DNA of 38,381 nt from Alcaligenaceae bacterium (GCA_012727555.1 JAAYGT010000098.1:1-38381); one strand, 5' to 3'; shown: positions 1-14,465, counted from the stretch's first letter. Program-made: numbers and translations. Notes: a model not told the origin generated them from the sequence alone.

Positions 1-496
1 CGGAGGGTGTCAGCGCCTGCCAGTTCGAGCCCGTCAGTGTGCCATCCGCGCGGATGGAGGCGCCCGGTGGCAGGCTGGCCCAGCGCTGAGCCGGACAATC
101 AATGGCAATGTTCATCGTGCGCGTGGGGCTCCAGCGTTCCACCAGCAGCAAGCGCGTACGGATCAGGCCCGGGCGTTCTTCCGAGGTTTGCCGTTGCGTG
201 CCATCAAGTGCGGCAAAGCGGATCGTTACGGGGGCAAGGTAGGTCCAGGGGGCCCAGGGGGCACTGCGCTCGCCGGTGGACGTAACAACCACCTGCTCGG
301 GCAGCGAAGCCTGAACGCGCTCAAACCAGGTGTATTCGCTCCAGATCGAATAAACGATCATGCTGGCACCGATCAGGGCAGGCAGTGCCCAGCGGGGCAG
401 GGGGCGCCCCTGTTTGCGCAGCAAGCGTCCGACAATGAAAACAAGGCAGGCGGTGAAGGCACCGGTTGCCAGCATGGAAAGCAGATCAACCCACAT
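1..496 (-). CDS. Small membrane protein of unknown function, C-terminus cut by window edge
   Basis: An open frame starts at an ATG at 494-496 and runs 165 codons off the left edge without a stop; an in-frame TGA lies five codons upstream of that ATG, which fixes the start. The first 55 residues contain two hydrophobic segments (about 4-23 and 33-50) separated by a short basic loop (GRLLRKQGRPLPR), so the N-terminus is probably a two-helix membrane anchor. The rest is a soluble, tryptophan-containing region (SAPWAPWTYLAPVTIRF). It begins 12 nt after the stop of the cNMP/CBS/DUF294 gene and is probably co-transcribed with it. I do not recognise the family. Downstream co-transcription with a regulator and a symporter is the only hint of role. 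Confidence 0.72.
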   Translation of the reverse strand, partial: MWVDLLSMLATGAFTACLVFIVGRLLRKQGRPLPRWALPALIGASMIVYSIWSEYTWFERVQASLPEQVVVTSTGERSAPWAPWTYLAPVTIRFAALDGTQRQTSEERPGLIRTRLLLVERWSPTRTMNIAIDCPAQRWASLPPGASIRADGTLTGSNWQALTPS

Positions 497-508
497 CGTG
501 TCATTTAC

Positions 509-2338
509 TCAGCGAAGAATGCGTTTGTCGTGCCCAAGGGCCGACTGCATGGTACGGACAACAACGAAGGCATCACGCAAGTGGTTGCGTTCGAAGTCGG
601 ACAGGTCGGCCGGGGCCAGATAGTTGACCGGTTTGCGCCCGGCGCGCACCTGGCGTGCCTGGTTCTCCAGACGCAAGGTGGCGATCAGGTCGTAGGCATC
701 GATCAGGTCGCGTGCGCCGGAGTCGGAAATGATGCCGGCTGCCCCGGCAGCCAGCAGGCGGGCCCGTGTGTTGACCGGCATCAGGCGCCCCTGTAGCGCG
801 TAAACGCGCGCAAGATCGACCACAGGAATCACGCCATTCAGTTTCATGTCGATGTGATTGCGGTACTCGCCGGAACGCAGGGTACTGAACCCCCGGATCA
901 GGCCCAATGGTGGTGTGTGTTTCAGGCTGTTCGCAATCATGTGGGCCACGAAAATCGAATTTTTCGAGGCCATTTCAAGTGTTTCGGCAATCAGTTGTTC
1001 GTGCAGGCTGGCGGTGCCGCCAATGGGGCGCAGGTCGAACATCACTGAAGCCAGCATCTGGGACTCCGGCGTGTGGTGGGTGGCCCAGGTGCGGAAATAG
1101 TGGCGCCATACATGCAGTGGTTGACGCCAGCGTTGTGCCGTGGCCATCATGTCGCCCGGGCAGTAGACATAGCCGCAGGCATTCAGGCCGTCGCAGACAA
1201 AACGGGCCAATTGTTCGAACCAGGGCTGGTCGTGTTCAGGTAGGCTGTCATCAATGAACAGGCAGTTATCCTGGTCGGAAACGCCGGTTTGTTCCTGGCG
1301 ACCCTGGCTGCCACAGGCCAGCCAGGCATAGGGTACGGGTGGTGGCCCCAGTCTGTCTTCCGCCATGGTCAGTAAACGGCGTGTCACGGCATCGGTCATG
1401 TCGGTGATCATGCGCGTGACCGATTCATGGCTTTGGTGGGAGCTGACCAATTGGACCAGCATTTGCGGGATTCGGGCCGTTATGGTTGCCATGGCCGAAA
1501 TGTCGGGGGCGGCGGCAATATCGCGCGCAAGGCGCGTTGCGCTGACTGCCTGAAAGCGGGTCAGGTCGGTTTGAGTGATCATGCCCGCAAAGCGGCCGTT
1601 GTCGACAATGGGCAGGTGCCCGATGCGTTTTTCCAGCATCAGGTGAAGAACGTCGGCACCCAGTGCCGACGAGGGCAGACTGACCGGACTGCGGCTCATG
1701 ACGTGTGTCACGGGCGTTGCCGGATTCAGCCCTTCGGCCAGAACACGATTGGCCAGGTCACGTACGGTAATCACGCCGAGCAGGCATTCTGTGCCGGGCT
1801 CGACCACACCCAGTGACGACACTTGGGCATCCCGCATGAGTCGTGCGGCCTGGGCGGCCGATGTGTCGGGCCCGCACGAAACTGGCGATCGGGCAATCAG
1901 GTCGCTGACCGACAGGCTGGCGATGTCGGCGGTGCGGCCTTCAGTGTGGCGCGAAACACCGAAAAAACGTTCAAAGGCCGGGTATTTCTTGAGCAGCTTC
2001 CGAAACTGGGTGGCCGGCAGCATGAGCAGTGTGGCTGGTTTGCTGGCACGTGCCGTGGTGGCTGCAAAGCCGTCGCGCAGAATGCCGCGTTCACCAAAAC
2101 TGTTACGGCTGAACAGGCGTGTGACGCGGGCGCCCTGACTGTCGAGGATGTCGATGACACCCGATTCAATGATGTAAATGCCCTCGAGGGGCTGGTTGTA
2201 CTGGTAAATGAGGTCGCCTGCGCCGTGGGTGCTGCGCACCAGACTGGCGGCCACCGTTTGCAGTTCCCGCTGATCCAGATTGTCGTAGGGATGGACGGTT
2301 TCCAGAAAGGTGGTCAGTAAAGCAGCGGTATCGGTCAT
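509..2338 (-). CDS. cNMP-binding / CBS / DUF294 nucleotidyltransferase-like regulator
   Basis: A 609-residue protein with the standard four-part layout of this signalling family. It has an N-terminal cyclic-nucleotide-binding fold (about 15-125, with a FGERGIL segment resembling the phosphate-binding cassette), a tandem CBS pair (about 145-265), and a DUF294 nucleotidyltransferase-like domain. That domain contains G343-S-x-G-R347 and the acidic pair D355-Q-D357-N that resembles the metal-binding Asp pair of pol-beta-type transferases. A helical substrate-binding domain follows (about 440-609). In many proteobacteria this family sits beside the VC_2705-type sodium:solute symporter and its DUF4212 partner, as here, so a role in controlling acetate or other short-chain acid uptake is inferred. 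Its true nucleotide ligand and target are unknown. The gene lies 122 nt after the symporter gene. Confidence 0.9.
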   Translation of the reverse strand: MTDTAALLTTFLETVHPYDNLDQRELQTVAASLVRSTHGAGDLIYQYNQPLEGIYIIESGVIDILDSQGARVTRLFSRNSFGERGILRDGFAATTARASKPATLLMLPATQFRKLLKKYPAFERFFGVSRHTEGRTADIASLSVSDLIARSPVSCGPDTSAAQAARLMRDAQVSSLGVVEPGTECLLGVITVRDLANRVLAEGLNPATPVTHVMSRSPVSLPSSALGADVLHLMLEKRIGHLPIVDNGRFAGMITQTDLTRFQAVSATRLARDIAAAPDISAMATITARIPQMLVQLVSSHQSHESVTRMITDMTDAVTRRLLTMAEDRLGPPPVPYAWLACGSQGRQEQTGVSDQDNCLFIDDSLPEHDQPWFEQLARFVCDGLNACGYVYCPGDMMATAQRWRQPLHVWRHYFRTWATHHTPESQMLASVMFDLRPIGGTASLHEQLIAETLEMASKNSIFVAHMIANSLKHTPPLGLIRGFSTLRSGEYRNHIDMKLNGVIPVVDLARVYALQGRLMPVNTRARLLAAGAAGIISDSGARDLIDAYDLIATLRLENQARQVRAGRKPVNYLAPADLSDFERNHLRDAFVVVRTMQSALGHDKRILR

Positions 2339-2428
2339 GACGGCTCACAGTAGTCGGCGCCCCGGTATGGGGCTGTCGGGTTCAGTTTGACAGGCCACAC
2401 GGGGCGCCGCTTGAAAAAGTGCATGGTA

Positions 2429-2452
2429 CCGCCGCCCCCGTGGGGACGGCGG
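2429..2452 (-). terminator. Probable terminator after the symporter gene
   Basis: A GC-rich inverted repeat (CCGCCG-C-CCCC / GGGG-A-CGGCGG, one internal mismatch) starts 8 nt after the symporter stop. In the minus direction a run of five Ts follows about nine bases later (plus-strand AAAAA at 2414-2418). A second perfect 10-bp inverted repeat (2355-2364 / 2400-2409) lies just beyond it. It may attenuate rather than end transcription into the DUF294 gene. Confidence 0.5.
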
Positions 2453-2460
2453 CCAGGTGC

Positions 2461-4287
2461 TTAGTGATGCGTTGCCGCACCGGCACCTTTCGGGATGCGG
2501 ATCGATTCCACCAGTTCCTGAACATGTTTCGGCGGCTCTTCGGTGGCCGAAGACACGACGAACGCAGCGACAAAGTTCAGAATGGCGCCCACAGTACCGA
2601 TGGACAATGGCGAGATGCCGAACAGGTAGTTGGCGGGGGTGTCAGGCAGCATATTCGTGCCGGGGATGAAGAACCAGCCTTTGTAGATAAAGATGTACAC
2701 CGAGGTGAACACCAGACCCACCAGCATGCCGGCAATGGCGCCTTGTTTGTTGATGCGCTTGGAGAAAATGCCCATCATCAGAGCCGGGAAGATGGTAGCT
2801 GCCGCCAGACCGAAGGCCAGCGCCACCACCTGGGCGGCAAAGCCCGGGGGATTCAGACCCAGCCAGGTGGCCACCACAATGGCAAAGGCCATCGAGACCC
2901 GTGCTGCCAGCAGTTCGCCTTTTTCTGAAATGTTGGGGTTGATGGACCCCTTGATCAGGTCGTGCGAAATGGCCGATGAAATGGCTAGCAGCAAACCGGC
3001 TGCCGTGGACAGCGCCGCCGCCAGTGCGCCCGCCGCCACCAGCGCGATCACCCAGCCCGGAAGTGCCGCGATTTCAGGGTTGGCCAGCACCATGATGTCG
3101 TTGTCGACCTTGGTCAGCTCATTGCCTTTCCAGCCTTTTTCCTTGGCCATGATTGAGACGGGGTGATCTGCAGGGGCCTTGTCGTTGTAGTACTGGATCA
3201 TGCCGTCGCCGTTCTTGTCTTCCATGGCCAGCAGCCCGGTTTTTTCCCAGGTGCGGATCCAGGAGAGTTCCGGCTTGCTGTCGATGTCGGCACGCGAAAC
3301 GGCATTGCCCGACAAGGCGGGGCCTGAAATGGCGGCAGGCCACATGGTGGTGGTCAGGTTCATGCGTGCCATGGAGCCCACAGCAGGCGCCACGGTGTAG
3401 AGCAGTGCAATGAACACCAGTGCCCAGCCGGCGGACGAGCGGGCATCAGCCACTTTAGGCACCGTAAAGAAGCGAATGATCACATGGGGCAGGCCGGCAG
3501 TACCGATCATGAGCGACATGGTGAACAGGAACATGTTCAACATGCTGGTGGTGTCAGCAGTATAGGCGGTGAACCCCAGTTCTGTGACAACCTGGTCGAG
3601 TTTGGACAGGAAGGTTACGCTGCCTCCGCCGGGCGCGTAATTGCCGATCAGGCCCAGTTGCGGAAAAATGGAGTCGGTCAGGTTGATCGAGATGAACGCG
3701 GCCGGCACGGTGTAGGCGATGATCAGGACGATGTACTGGGCCACCTGGGTGTAGGTGATGCCTTTCATGCCGCCGAAGACCGCATACGCAAACACAATGG
3801 CTGCGCCAATGTAAAGGCCCATGTCGGTCGAGACTTCAAGAAAGCGCGAGAACGTGACACCCACACCGCGCATCTGGCCGATCACGTAGGTGATCGAGAT
3901 GATGATCAGGCACACGACCGCCAGCAGGCGAGCGCCGCCCGAATAGAAGCGGTCTCCGATGAATTCAGGCACGGTGAATTTGCCGAATTTGCGCAGGTAG
4001 GGTGCCAGCAGCAGGGCCAGCAGCACATAGCCGCCTGTCCAGCCCATCAGGAAGGCCGATTGTGTATAACCACCCGCCGGGGCCAGAGCAATGATGCCGG
4101 CCATGGAAATGAAGGAGGCCGCTGACATCCAGTCGGCGCCGGTGGCCATGCCGTTCAGTACAGGGTTCACGCCCTGGCCGGCGGCATAGAATTCCGCCGT
4201 GGAGCCGGCGCGTGCCCAGACCGCAATGCCTACATAGATGGCAAATGTGATCCCGACAAACACCAGGTTCAGAGTAAATTGATCCAT
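2461..4287 (-). CDS. Sodium:solute symporter, large subunit (acetate-type, VC_2705 family)
   Basis: A 608-residue polytopic membrane protein of the solute:sodium symporter family, with about 13 hydrophobic segments. Family features include a Gly/Ala-rich helix with GADWMSAASFISMAG (about 50-64), a YVIGQMRGVG segment near 134-143, and an ALSTAAGLLLAISSAISHD helix near 425-443. It pairs with the small DUF4212 protein encoded 13 nt upstream, as in two-component acetate/short-chain acid uptake systems; the substrate is inferred, not shown. An AAGGGG ribosome site precedes the ATG. Residues about 325-405 form a long hydrophilic loop absent from classical ActP-like proteins. It contains an EF-hand-like stretch, D357-K-N359-G-D361-G-M-I364, that could bind calcium. 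Confidence 0.9.
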   Translation of the reverse strand: MDQFTLNLVFVGITFAIYVGIAVWARAGSTAEFYAAGQGVNPVLNGMATGADWMSAASFISMAGIIALAPAGGYTQSAFLMGWTGGYVLLALLLAPYLRKFGKFTVPEFIGDRFYSGGARLLAVVCLIIISITYVIGQMRGVGVTFSRFLEVSTDMGLYIGAAIVFAYAVFGGMKGITYTQVAQYIVLIIAYTVPAAFISINLTDSIFPQLGLIGNYAPGGGSVTFLSKLDQVVTELGFTAYTADTTSMLNMFLFTMSLMIGTAGLPHVIIRFFTVPKVADARSSAGWALVFIALLYTVAPAVGSMARMNLTTTMWPAAISGPALSGNAVSRADIDSKPELSWIRTWEKTGLLAMEDKNGDGMIQYYNDKAPADHPVSIMAKEKGWKGNELTKVDNDIMVLANPEIAALPGWVIALVAAGALAAALSTAAGLLLAISSAISHDLIKGSINPNISEKGELLAARVSMAFAIVVATWLGLNPPGFAAQVVALAFGLAAATIFPALMMGIFSKRINKQGAIAGMLVGLVFTSVYIFIYKGWFFIPGTNMLPDTPANYLFGISPLSIGTVGAILNFVAAFVVSSATEEPPKHVQELVESIRIPKGAGAATHH

Positions 4288-4300
4288 GATGCGTGGCCCC

Positions 4301-4558
4301 TTATTCTTCGACGCCGTGTTCGCGGTCGAGACGGTTCATGACAACGGTGTAAACAAAAATCAGGGCAATGAAGATGTAGATTGATCCGTTCTGGGCCATC
4401 CAGAAGCCCAGATCGGCACCCCCGACCATGATGCCCGACAGGGCGGGCCGCAGAATGATGCCCATGCCGAACGAGCAGATGAACCAGACTGCCAATGAAA
4501 TTTGAATGATGCGAACGTTAGCCTTCCAATAGGCGTTTGAAGATGACTGATCAGCCAT
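4301..4558 (-). CDS. DUF4212 small subunit of the sodium:solute symporter
   Basis: An 85-residue membrane protein with two hydrophobic helices (about 18-36 and 55-75), typical in size and pattern for DUF4212 partners of VC_2705-type symporters. The helices are separated by a short loop (RPALSGIMVGGADLGFWMAQ). The chosen ATG has a good ribosome site (AAGGAGACGCC before ATG). The same frame stays open upstream to about 4783, but that extension has no membrane-protein character and lacks a better start. It is the first gene of the uptake operon and is followed 13 nt later by the large subunit. Confidence 0.88.
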   Translation of the reverse strand: MADQSSSNAYWKANVRIIQISLAVWFICSFGMGIILRPALSGIMVGGADLGFWMAQNGSIYIFIALIFVYTVVMNRLDREHGVEE

Positions 4559-4895
4559 GTGGCGTCTCCTTGTTGTTTGACTTCGCCGGCCGTGCCCGTG
4601 TTCGGGTGGCCGCTCCTCCGGGTGAGGCCAGGTGATACGACTTCCTGGCAGCAGGTGTCCCTGGTCCTCCTGACAGGGAGCTGAAAAGATCTGGATTGTT
4701 TTGTTACATTTTGATCTGTACAGCGCAGCGCTCTGCGTACCTGCAGGTCGAGCCGGATATGCGCTGGAATTGGTGCACAGCATCAGGCTTCACGGCCTGT
4801 GTTGTCAATGAGTGGTTTTACGCACTGATGGTCGGCTTAGGTATTTTTTAGCCGTTGACCTGATACGGGATTTTCTTCTGGGGTGTTCAAAATGC

Positions 4896-4912
4896 ATTAA
4901 GTCGGCCTTAAT
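4896..4912. promoter_or_regulatory. Operator-like inverted repeat ATTAAG-N5-CTTAAT
   Basis: A perfect 6-bp inverted repeat with a 5-nt centre, in the region upstream of the DUF4212/symporter operon. Its size and symmetry fit a dimeric regulator site, but it is about 340 nt from the start codon and no regulator gene is nearby. Confidence 0.25.
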
Positions 4913-5168
4913 TTTTGTTTAACATGCGTCAAATTGTCTTTTTGATGATGGGCGTGTAACGTTTTGAGGCGTTGATGTTTTGCAACAGATCATGAAGGCA
5001 TCACGCTGAGTGATGCTTTCGGAACCTTGATCAGCCAACCCGTTTGAATGACGTTATGCTGAAAAATTGAACCGTTTGAGTGCGAGAACGGTGGAATGCT
5101 TCAAAACTGTGCATACATTAGTGCATACCCTAAGTGTCAAAAGCACCGTTATCGTGCACAATGCGAAG

Positions 5169-5197
5169 CATGCAGGTGAGGAGACAAGCCCTGCATG
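5169..5197. other. Hairpin with an AGGAG-containing loop, candidate small-RNA element
   Basis: A perfect 8-bp stem, CATGCAGG / CCTGCATG, encloses a 13-nt loop (TGAGGAGACAAGC). On the plus strand the loop presents an AGGAG, a ribosome-site-like or CsrA-like sequence. A strong terminator with a U-tract follows 58 nt later at 5255-5296, so a short plus-strand transcript is possible. No good promoter was found. Confidence 0.3.
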
Positions 5198-5254
5198 GGC
5201 AAAAAGCCGACTAGAACGGCGCAAAAGTAGCAGGTCCCATAAGAATCAAAAAAC

Positions 5255-5296
5255 GAAAAAACCGACAATAGCTGAAGAGTTATTGTCGGTTTTTTC
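5255..5296. terminator. Bidirectional rho-independent terminator
   Basis: A perfect 16-bp inverted repeat (GAAAAAACCGACAATA / TATTGTCGGTTTTTTC) with a 10-nt loop. It ends in a T-run on either strand, so it works in both directions. On the minus strand it would end the ftsK-lolA-rarA-serS transcript, 120 nt after serS. On the plus strand it would end any short RNA made from the intergenic region. Confidence 0.85.
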
Positions 5297-5370
5297 ATGG
5301 GGTTTCGTTTTCTGTTCCGGCGTATTCCCCTTCGCCTTGCCGTCTGCTGCCAACCGCCAGGTTTTCATCC

Positions 5371-5411
5371 TTTGAACCCGGCGCCCGTGTTCAAAGGGGC
5401 GCTGGGTTCAA
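5371..5411. other. GC-rich hairpin after serS
   Basis: Arms TTGAACCCGGCGCC and GGCGCTGGGTTCAA (14 pairs, one G-U) lie directly after the serS stop. There is no T-run on the minus side, so it looks like a 3'-end stabiliser or pause hairpin ahead of the true terminator. Confidence 0.45.
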
Positions 5412-5418
5412 GGCGGTA

Positions 5419-8135
<2,717 letters not shown>

Positions 8136-8147
8136 GCCCGGCCCGTT

Positions 8148-8757
8148 TTACTGCATGTTCACGACATCGACCCCGGGGGGCGGGGTGAAGGTGAAGCGGT
8201 TGTCGTCGAGTGCCGGGTTGCGCGTGATGTTGCTGAGGTTGATGCGCGTGGTTTGCCCAAAGGCATCGAGCAGCAGCAAACGGGCCGGCAGGCCGTTGCG
8301 GAAGCCGATATCGACATGGGTGAAGCCGGCTTCCGGGTTGCGCGGCTGCGCACGCAGCCAGTCAAGGCCCTGGTCGGCCGGCAGGTTGGTGAGTGTGAAG
8401 GCCTGGTCGAGCGAACCGGAGCCAAACAGGATGGCAGCCGGCGAGGCGCCGATGGACTGGCTTACAGGGCGCCGGGTCACCTGGGCGAGGTCAGGGTCGT
8501 ACTGATAAAGCACCTTGCCATCGGATAACACCAATTGCTCGTAGGGCTGTTCAACCTGCCACAGAAACTGGCCGGGCCGTTTGAAAGCGAACTGGCCGGT
8601 CTGTGCCCGGCTGTTGCCCCGGTTTTCCAGGCGTTGCTGTTCGAACTGACCGGTGGCCGAGCGCACGGTTTCTATGAACTGGCGCAGTTGCGTTGTTGCA
8701 TCGGCAGCCAGGCCCAGGGCGGGGACGCAGGCCAGCAGCAGGCCCAGTATCCATTTT

Positions 8758-8765
<8 letters not shown>
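8148..8765 (-). CDS. lolA: Outer-membrane lipoprotein carrier protein LolA
   Basis: LolA is the periplasmic chaperone that takes lipoproteins from LolCDE to LolB. The chosen start ([20 protein letters not shown]) gives a 205-residue precursor with a clear signal peptide ending near residue 21; a longer frame upstream lies inside ftsK and has no leader character. The mature part has the family pattern (TGQFEQQR near the N-terminus, [21 protein letters not shown], then a [11 protein letters not shown] strand). The start codon overlaps the end of ftsK by 8 nt (ATGATTAA), so translation is probably coupled. Confidence 0.94.
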
Positions 8766-12964
<4,199 letters not shown>

Positions 12965-12967
12965 TAC

Positions 12968-12998
12968 GGTGCGTACCTGACCCATTACGGTACGCACC
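12968..12998 (+). terminator. Hairpin just after the Smr gene
   Basis: A perfect 10-bp inverted repeat, GGTGCGTACC / GGTACGCACC, with an 11-nt loop begins 4 nt after the stop codon. No U-run follows, so it may protect the 3' end rather than end transcription itself. Confidence 0.4.
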
Positions 12999-13068
12999 CG
13001 GCCGGCCTGCAATGGGCCGTTGTTGACACGGCATGGCTCAGAAACCATGCGCCACACCAGGCGTTTGC

Positions 13069-13099
13069 GCCCGAAGCGTCCCGGGCGTCTTGTTTTCTT
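13069..13099 (+). terminator. Weak terminator candidate
   Basis: CGCCCG / CGGGCG (6 bp, 7-nt loop plus one C) is followed by a T-rich stretch (TCTTGTTTTCTTG). It lies about 105 nt after the Smr gene and upstream of the RidA-like gene, so it may separate the two transcripts. The rest of the 293-nt gap shows no clear promoter. Confidence 0.35.
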
Positions 13100-13257
13100 G
13101 TTGTCTGGCATGGAACTTGCTTGTGTTGCTGTGCCGCTTTTCCTTCCCTTGGCCTGAATCATCTACTGCATCTGACCCATGGTCAGCATGCAGATATCTG
13201 TTTAGTCTGCAGGCGATGGGGGATGCGACCTTCATAACAAGACAAGGAGATTCTGCC

Positions 13258-13986
13258 ATGGTAGTGAAATTCACGGATCGCGGGTATCGCTGCATGCCCG
13301 GACCCCTGCAGTGTGCGCGTGGCGTAGCCGCTGAGCCAGGTCATGAAATTCATCGGGTTCGTTTCCTGACGGCGCGTTCCCTGGATGCCGGTTTCGAGAA
13401 AATTCGCACCTGGTTGCACGAACGTCATTTGCCCCTGACCGCATTGTGTGGCTGCGAGTTCCGGATTCCGGACGCTTTGGCAGGCCGGGCAGACGATCCG
13501 GCCGTGGCCGGGCATCCGTTCAATAGGCGTTACCTGCAGGTGCTTGAGCAGTGGGGCATTGTCCAGGATGGCTTCAATCCCGTTGCACGCAGTCAGGTCG
13601 TGCCGGAACTGAGTCCGCCGCTCGAGCCTGCCTTTTATGCTTTCTCCTACGTGGAACCATCGGCAGGCAATCGGCCTACGTTTGTGCTGGCGGGCTCAAG
13701 CGAGGGGGCTGTGTATTCAGCGGCCAATGAGGCCTTGGGCGACACGGTCAATCAGGTCATGGATGAACTGGAGTACCGCATGCGGGGTCTGGCCATGTCA
13801 TGGACGGATGTGACGGCCGCCCAGATTTACTCGATTCACAACACACATACGCTTGTGAAGCGGGTATTTGCCTCACGCCAGATCGAAATACCTGGCTTGA
13901 AATGGAACCTGTGCCGTTCGCCGCTGGCTGGTATGGAGTTTGAAATGGACTGTCGTCGTGTCATCAACGAACACGTTCTCGTTTGA
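13258..13986 (+). CDS. Tandem RidA-like (YjgF superfamily) protein
   Basis: A 242-residue protein starting at an ATG with a strong ribosome site (ACAAGGAG, 13240-13247). Both halves read as RidA folds. The N-half (about 30-132) has GFEKIRTWLHE, the strand CEFRIPD, FNRRYLQVLEQWG and NPVARSQVVP, the last matching the RidA P-A-R-S strand with R111 in the place of the catalytic arginine. The C-half (about 140-234) has FVLAGSSEG (like RidA VYVSGQ), DTVNQVMDELEYRM, a strand TAAQIYSIHNT and EFEMDCRRV, but no arginine at the equivalent site. RidA relatives hydrolyse reactive enamines/imines; some longer members are 2-aminomuconate deaminases (such as CnbZ), but I cannot assign that reaction. It is followed 11 nt later by a small companion gene. 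Confidence 0.75.
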   Translation: MVVKFTDRGYRCMPGPLQCARGVAAEPGHEIHRVRFLTARSLDAGFEKIRTWLHERHLPLTALCGCEFRIPDALAGRADDPAVAGHPFNRRYLQVLEQWGIVQDGFNPVARSQVVPELSPPLEPAFYAFSYVEPSAGNRPTFVLAGSSEGAVYSAANEALGDTVNQVMDELEYRMRGLAMSWTDVTAAQIYSIHNTHTLVKRVFASRQIEIPGLKWNLCRSPLAGMEFEMDCRRVINEHVLV

Positions 13987-13997
13987 AGGAAAGCGTC

Positions 13998-14360
13998 ATG
14001 ATTGCAACAGAAGGTTTGAGTGTACAGCCCGCCATGGCAGGTGGCGTGGTTCGCAGTGGCCGGTTTTGGGTCAACGCCGTGCAGCCTTTGGTCAGCACAA
14101 TCGCGTTGGCGCATGCACCCCATGCACGCGGTCTGATTGGCCAGTTCGAGGTGCTGCCGGATCCCGTGTTGAGTATGCCGGGCAGTGTATGCCTGACGGT
14201 GGGCTTGCATGCTGCCACCGTGCAGGTGCTGCACCACATGGAGGCCTCGTTCAAGGCCAGTGTGGATGCACTGAATGACGGTTGCCACGTGCAGATTGCC
14301 TTGCACCTGAGTGAGGACACGAATACCGCAGCCGGCTCAAGGCATCTTGATCGCATTTGA
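13998..14360 (+). CDS. Small protein with weak RidA-like pattern, function unknown
   Basis: A 120-residue protein with a good ribosome site (GAAGGAAAG before ATG), 11 nt after the tandem RidA-like gene and almost certainly in its operon. I do not recognise a family with confidence. The segment GGVVRSGRFWVNAVQPL resembles the first two RidA strands. The segment HHMEASFKASVDALNDGCHV plus QIALHLSED resembles RidA helix 1 and the following strand. The protein then ends, without the strands that carry the catalytic arginine. If related, it is a truncated, non-catalytic module. No signal peptide or membrane segment is seen. The stop lies 7 nt before the helicase terminator hairpin. Confidence 0.65.
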   Translation: MIATEGLSVQPAMAGGVVRSGRFWVNAVQPLVSTIALAHAPHARGLIGQFEVLPDPVLSMPGSVCLTVGLHAATVQVLHHMEASFKASVDALNDGCHVQIALHLSEDTNTAAGSRHLDRI

Positions 14361-14400
14361 AAAAAAACGGGGCACGACCATGATGCATGGTCGTGCCCCG
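14361..14400 (-). terminator. Strong rho-independent terminator of the helicase gene
   Basis: A perfect 15-bp stem (14368-14382 / 14386-14400) with a 3-nt loop, followed on the minus strand by eight Ts near the loop-distal side (plus-strand A-run 14360-14367). It lies 65 nt after the helicase stop. It probably also protects the 3' end of the convergent RidA-like transcript, although there is no T-run on the plus side. Confidence 0.9.
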
Positions 14401-14465
14401 GGATGCGATTTCAGCGGTTTCCGGAAGCGGCAGCGTGCTGCCGGCTTTCGGATCAGGTGAGTCGA

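Larger units (their letters stand above)
4559..5418. other. Long intergenic region with operator-like repeats and hairpins
   Basis: About 860 bases, more AT-rich than the flanking genes, separate the symporter operon from serS. No convincing coding frame was found; the longest plus-strand frame (5067-5375) runs straight through a terminator. Structures seen are an ATTAAG-N5-CTTAAT inverted repeat (4896-4912), a 10-bp hairpin (4995-5019), two copies of GTGCATAC spaced 12 nt apart (5109-5116, 5121-5128), a hairpin at 5169-5197, a strong terminator at 5255-5296 and a GC-rich hairpin at 5371-5411. For the symporter operon, a TTGACA hexamer lies on the minus strand at 4804-4809, but the matching -10 (TGATGC, 17-nt spacer) is poor. 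Confidence 0.6.

Noticed and set aside
4559-4783. N-terminal extension of the DUF4212 gene
   Set aside because: The ATG at 4558 has a strong ribosome site and gives the usual family length.
5067-5375. 102-codon plus-strand frame in the symporter-serS gap
   Set aside because: It runs through the 16-bp bidirectional terminator and has a low-complexity, basic translation with no start signal.
5254-5412. CRISPR or tRNA-like structure in the hairpin-rich gap
   Set aside because: The hairpins are unlike each other, there is no regular spacing and no cloverleaf; terminator and 3'-end hairpins explain them.
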